Positions 4,581 through 5,990 of a stretch of DNA of 5,990 nucleotides are shown here, one piece after another. This DNA comes from Pseudomonadota bacterium (lineage in GTDB: Bacteria; Pseudomonadota; Gammaproteobacteria; Xanthomonadales; Rhodanobacteraceae). The notes beneath the pieces are model-generated. The model ran no database searches and was not told where the DNA came from. It saw only the letters and a program-made list of their open reading frames with translations. Position 1 is the first letter of the stretch. Every line of letters begins with the position of its first letter. Where the stretch lies: the NCBI GenBank assembly GCA_021787175.1, contig JAJYMF010000368.1, positions 1 through 5,990 on the forward strand. Reading direction: 5' to 3'. The translations under genes and the position numbers were made by a program.

Positions 4581-5990
4581 ATGAGCGAACGCGATGTGAT
4601 GGAGTACGACGTCGTCACCGTCGGCGCCGGCCCGGCCGGCCTCGCGTTCGCGATCCGCCTCAAGCAGCTCAAGCCCGATGCGCGCGTGTGCGTGATCGAG
4701 AAGGCCGCGGCGGTCGGCGCGCAGATCCTCTCCGGCGCGGTGATCGAGCCCGAGCCGCTCAACGTGCTGCTGCCGGAATGGGGCAAGACGCCGCCGCCGG
4801 TCTGCGTGCCGGTGACGAAGGACGAGTTCTGGTGGCTGCGCAGCCCGGACAAGGCGCTGAAAATGCCGACGCCGCCGCAGATGCACAACCACGGCAACTT
4901 CATCGTCAGCCTGGGCGCGCTGTGCGCCTGGCTGGCGCCGCAGGCCGAGGCGCTGGGCGTGGAAATCTACCCCGGCTTCGCCGCCGCCGAACCGCTAATC
5001 GACGACCGGGGTGCCGTCACCGGCGTGCGCATCGGCGACATGGGCGTGGCGCGCGACGGCAGTCACAAGCCCGGCTACACCCAGGGCATCGACATCAAGG
5101 CGCCGCTGACGGTGCTGGGCGAAGGCTGCCGCGGCCATCTCAGCAAGCAGCTGATCGCGCGCTACGGGCTCGACCGCGGCGTCGATCCGCAGACCTACGG
5201 CATCGGCCTCAAGGAGTTGTGGCAGTTGCCGGCCGGGCGCGGCGAGCCGGGCAAGGTGGTGCACACGCTGGGCTGGCCGCTGGACCCGGCGACTTACGGC
5301 GGCAGCTTCCTGTACCACCTCGACGGCGACCGCGTGGCGGTCGGTTTCGTGGTCGGACTGGACTATCGCGATCCGCTGTTCTCGCCCTTCGAGGCCTTCC
5401 AGCAGTTCAAGCACCACGCGCGGGTCAAGCCGCTGCTCGAGGGCGGCCAGATCCTCTCCGCCGGCGCACGCGCGCTGGTCGAGGGCGGCTGGCAGTCGCT
5501 GCCGAAGGTCGAGATGCCGGGCGCGCTGCTGATCGGCGACGCCGCCGGTCTGCTCAACGTGCCCAAGATCAAGGGCACGCACCAGGCCATGCGCTCGGCG
5601 ATGCTGGCCGCCGAGCACGTCGCCGAGCGCGGCACCAGCGAAGGCTGGGACGCGCGCCTGCGCAGTTCGGCAGTCGCCGCCGAACTGCGCCGCGTGCGCA
5701 ACATCCGCCCCGGCTTCCACAGGGGGCTGTGGCTGGGCCTGGCCAACGCCGGCTGGGAAACCATCGCCGGCGGCCGCTCGCCGTGGACGCTGCGCAACCA
5801 CGCCGATCACGCGCAACTGGCGCGCGCCGATGCGCAGCAGTCGCCGCGGCGCGACTACGTCGAACACACCCTGCCGCCGCGCGACCGCCTGGCCAGCGTG
5901 TACTTCGCCGCGACCGAGCACGACGAGGACCAGCCGGTGCATCTGCGCGTCGCCGACACCAGCATCTGCATCGACCGCTGCGTCACCGAG
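4581..5990 (+). CDS. Electron transfer flavoprotein:ubiquinone oxidoreductase, cut by right window edge
   Basis: Inner-membrane-associated FAD and [4Fe-4S] enzyme that takes electrons from reduced electron transfer flavoprotein, fed by acyl-CoA and other dehydrogenases, and passes them to ubiquinone. 470 codons are present without a stop; the family is about 545-560 residues, so roughly 75-90 are missing. Seen in order: the dinucleotide-binding GAGPAG at 15-20, ribose-binding Glu40, GAQILSGAVIEP at 46-57, EGCRGHLSKQL from 181, the long quinone/membrane region, the second FAD motif GDAAGLLNVPKIKGTHQAM from 319, and the start of the C-terminal ferredoxin-like part with HLRVADTSICIDRC. Cys463 and Cys467 lie just before the edge; the cluster ligands expected around an FCPA motif are beyond it. 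The ATG at 4581 has GGAG at 4571-4574 with a 6-nt spacer. It is divergent from the amidase. The etfAB genes are not in view. The assignment is strong. Confidence 0.95.
   Translation, partial: MSERDVMEYDVVTVGAGPAGLAFAIRLKQLKPDARVCVIEKAAAVGAQILSGAVIEPEPLNVLLPEWGKTPPPVCVPVTKDEFWWLRSPDKALKMPTPPQMHNHGNFIVSLGALCAWLAPQAEALGVEIYPGFAAAEPLIDDRGAVTGVRIGDMGVARDGSHKPGYTQGIDIKAPLTVLGEGCRGHLSKQLIARYGLDRGVDPQTYGIGLKELWQLPAGRGEPGKVVHTLGWPLDPATYGGSFLYHLDGDRVAVGFVVGLDYRDPLFSPFEAFQQFKHHARVKPLLEGGQILSAGARALVEGGWQSLPKVEMPGALLIGDAAGLLNVPKIKGTHQAMRSAMLAAEHVAERGTSEGWDARLRSSAVAAELRRVRNIRPGFHRGLWLGLANAGWETIAGGRSPWTLRNHADHAQLARADAQQSPRRDYVEHTLPPRDRLASVYFAATEHDEDQPVHLRVADTSICIDRCVTE

Noticed and set aside
4995..5942. Minus-strand open frame of 315 codons antisense to the ETF-QO gene
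   Set aside because: The plus strand carries continuous ETF-QO motifs through this whole stretch; the minus frame is compositionally a shadow.

Overview
The window is GC-rich (about 70% by eye) and tightly packed. It looks like a chromosomal housekeeping region of a gammaproteobacterium, most probably a Xanthomonadales/Lysobacterales-type organism. That placement rests on remembered family features: the MraZ sequence style, a very short FtsL with almost no cytoplasmic tail, and a bacterial ETF-ubiquinone oxidoreductase. It was not tested by a search. I see no mobile element, CRISPR array, tRNA or rRNA.

Layout: bases 1-2729 (minus strand) hold the start of the division and cell wall (dcw) cluster in its usual order, mraZ, rsmH, ftsL, ftsI, with ftsI cut by the left edge. 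The genes are 12 nt apart (mraZ/rsmH) or overlap by ATGA (rsmH/ftsL and ftsL/ftsI), so they read as one translationally coupled operon. A clear sigma70-type promoter (TTGACA, 17 nt, TAAGGT) precedes mraZ. Between it and the gene lie four TGG-type repeats at an exact 10-nt period, the expected MraZ autoregulatory operator.

Bases 2730-3052 are non-coding apart from that control region, some short inverted repeats, and an 11-codon reading frame with a perfect Shine-Dalgarno sequence. Bases 3053-4465 (minus) encode an amidase-signature hydrolase with an intact Lys-Ser-Ser triad. A 115-bp divergent intergenic region carries a 7-bp inverted repeat. From 4581 to the right edge (plus) runs most of an electron-transfer flavoprotein:ubiquinone oxidoreductase gene.

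The dcw genes work together: MraZ regulates the cluster, RsmH methylates 16S rRNA, FtsL is a divisome scaffold and FtsI makes septal peptidoglycan cross-links. The amidase and ETF-QO genes have no evident link to division and are probably independent units. I found no convincing new multi-gene system. The most informative non-genic signals are the mraZ operator, the mini-ORF upstream of it and the divergent inverted repeat.
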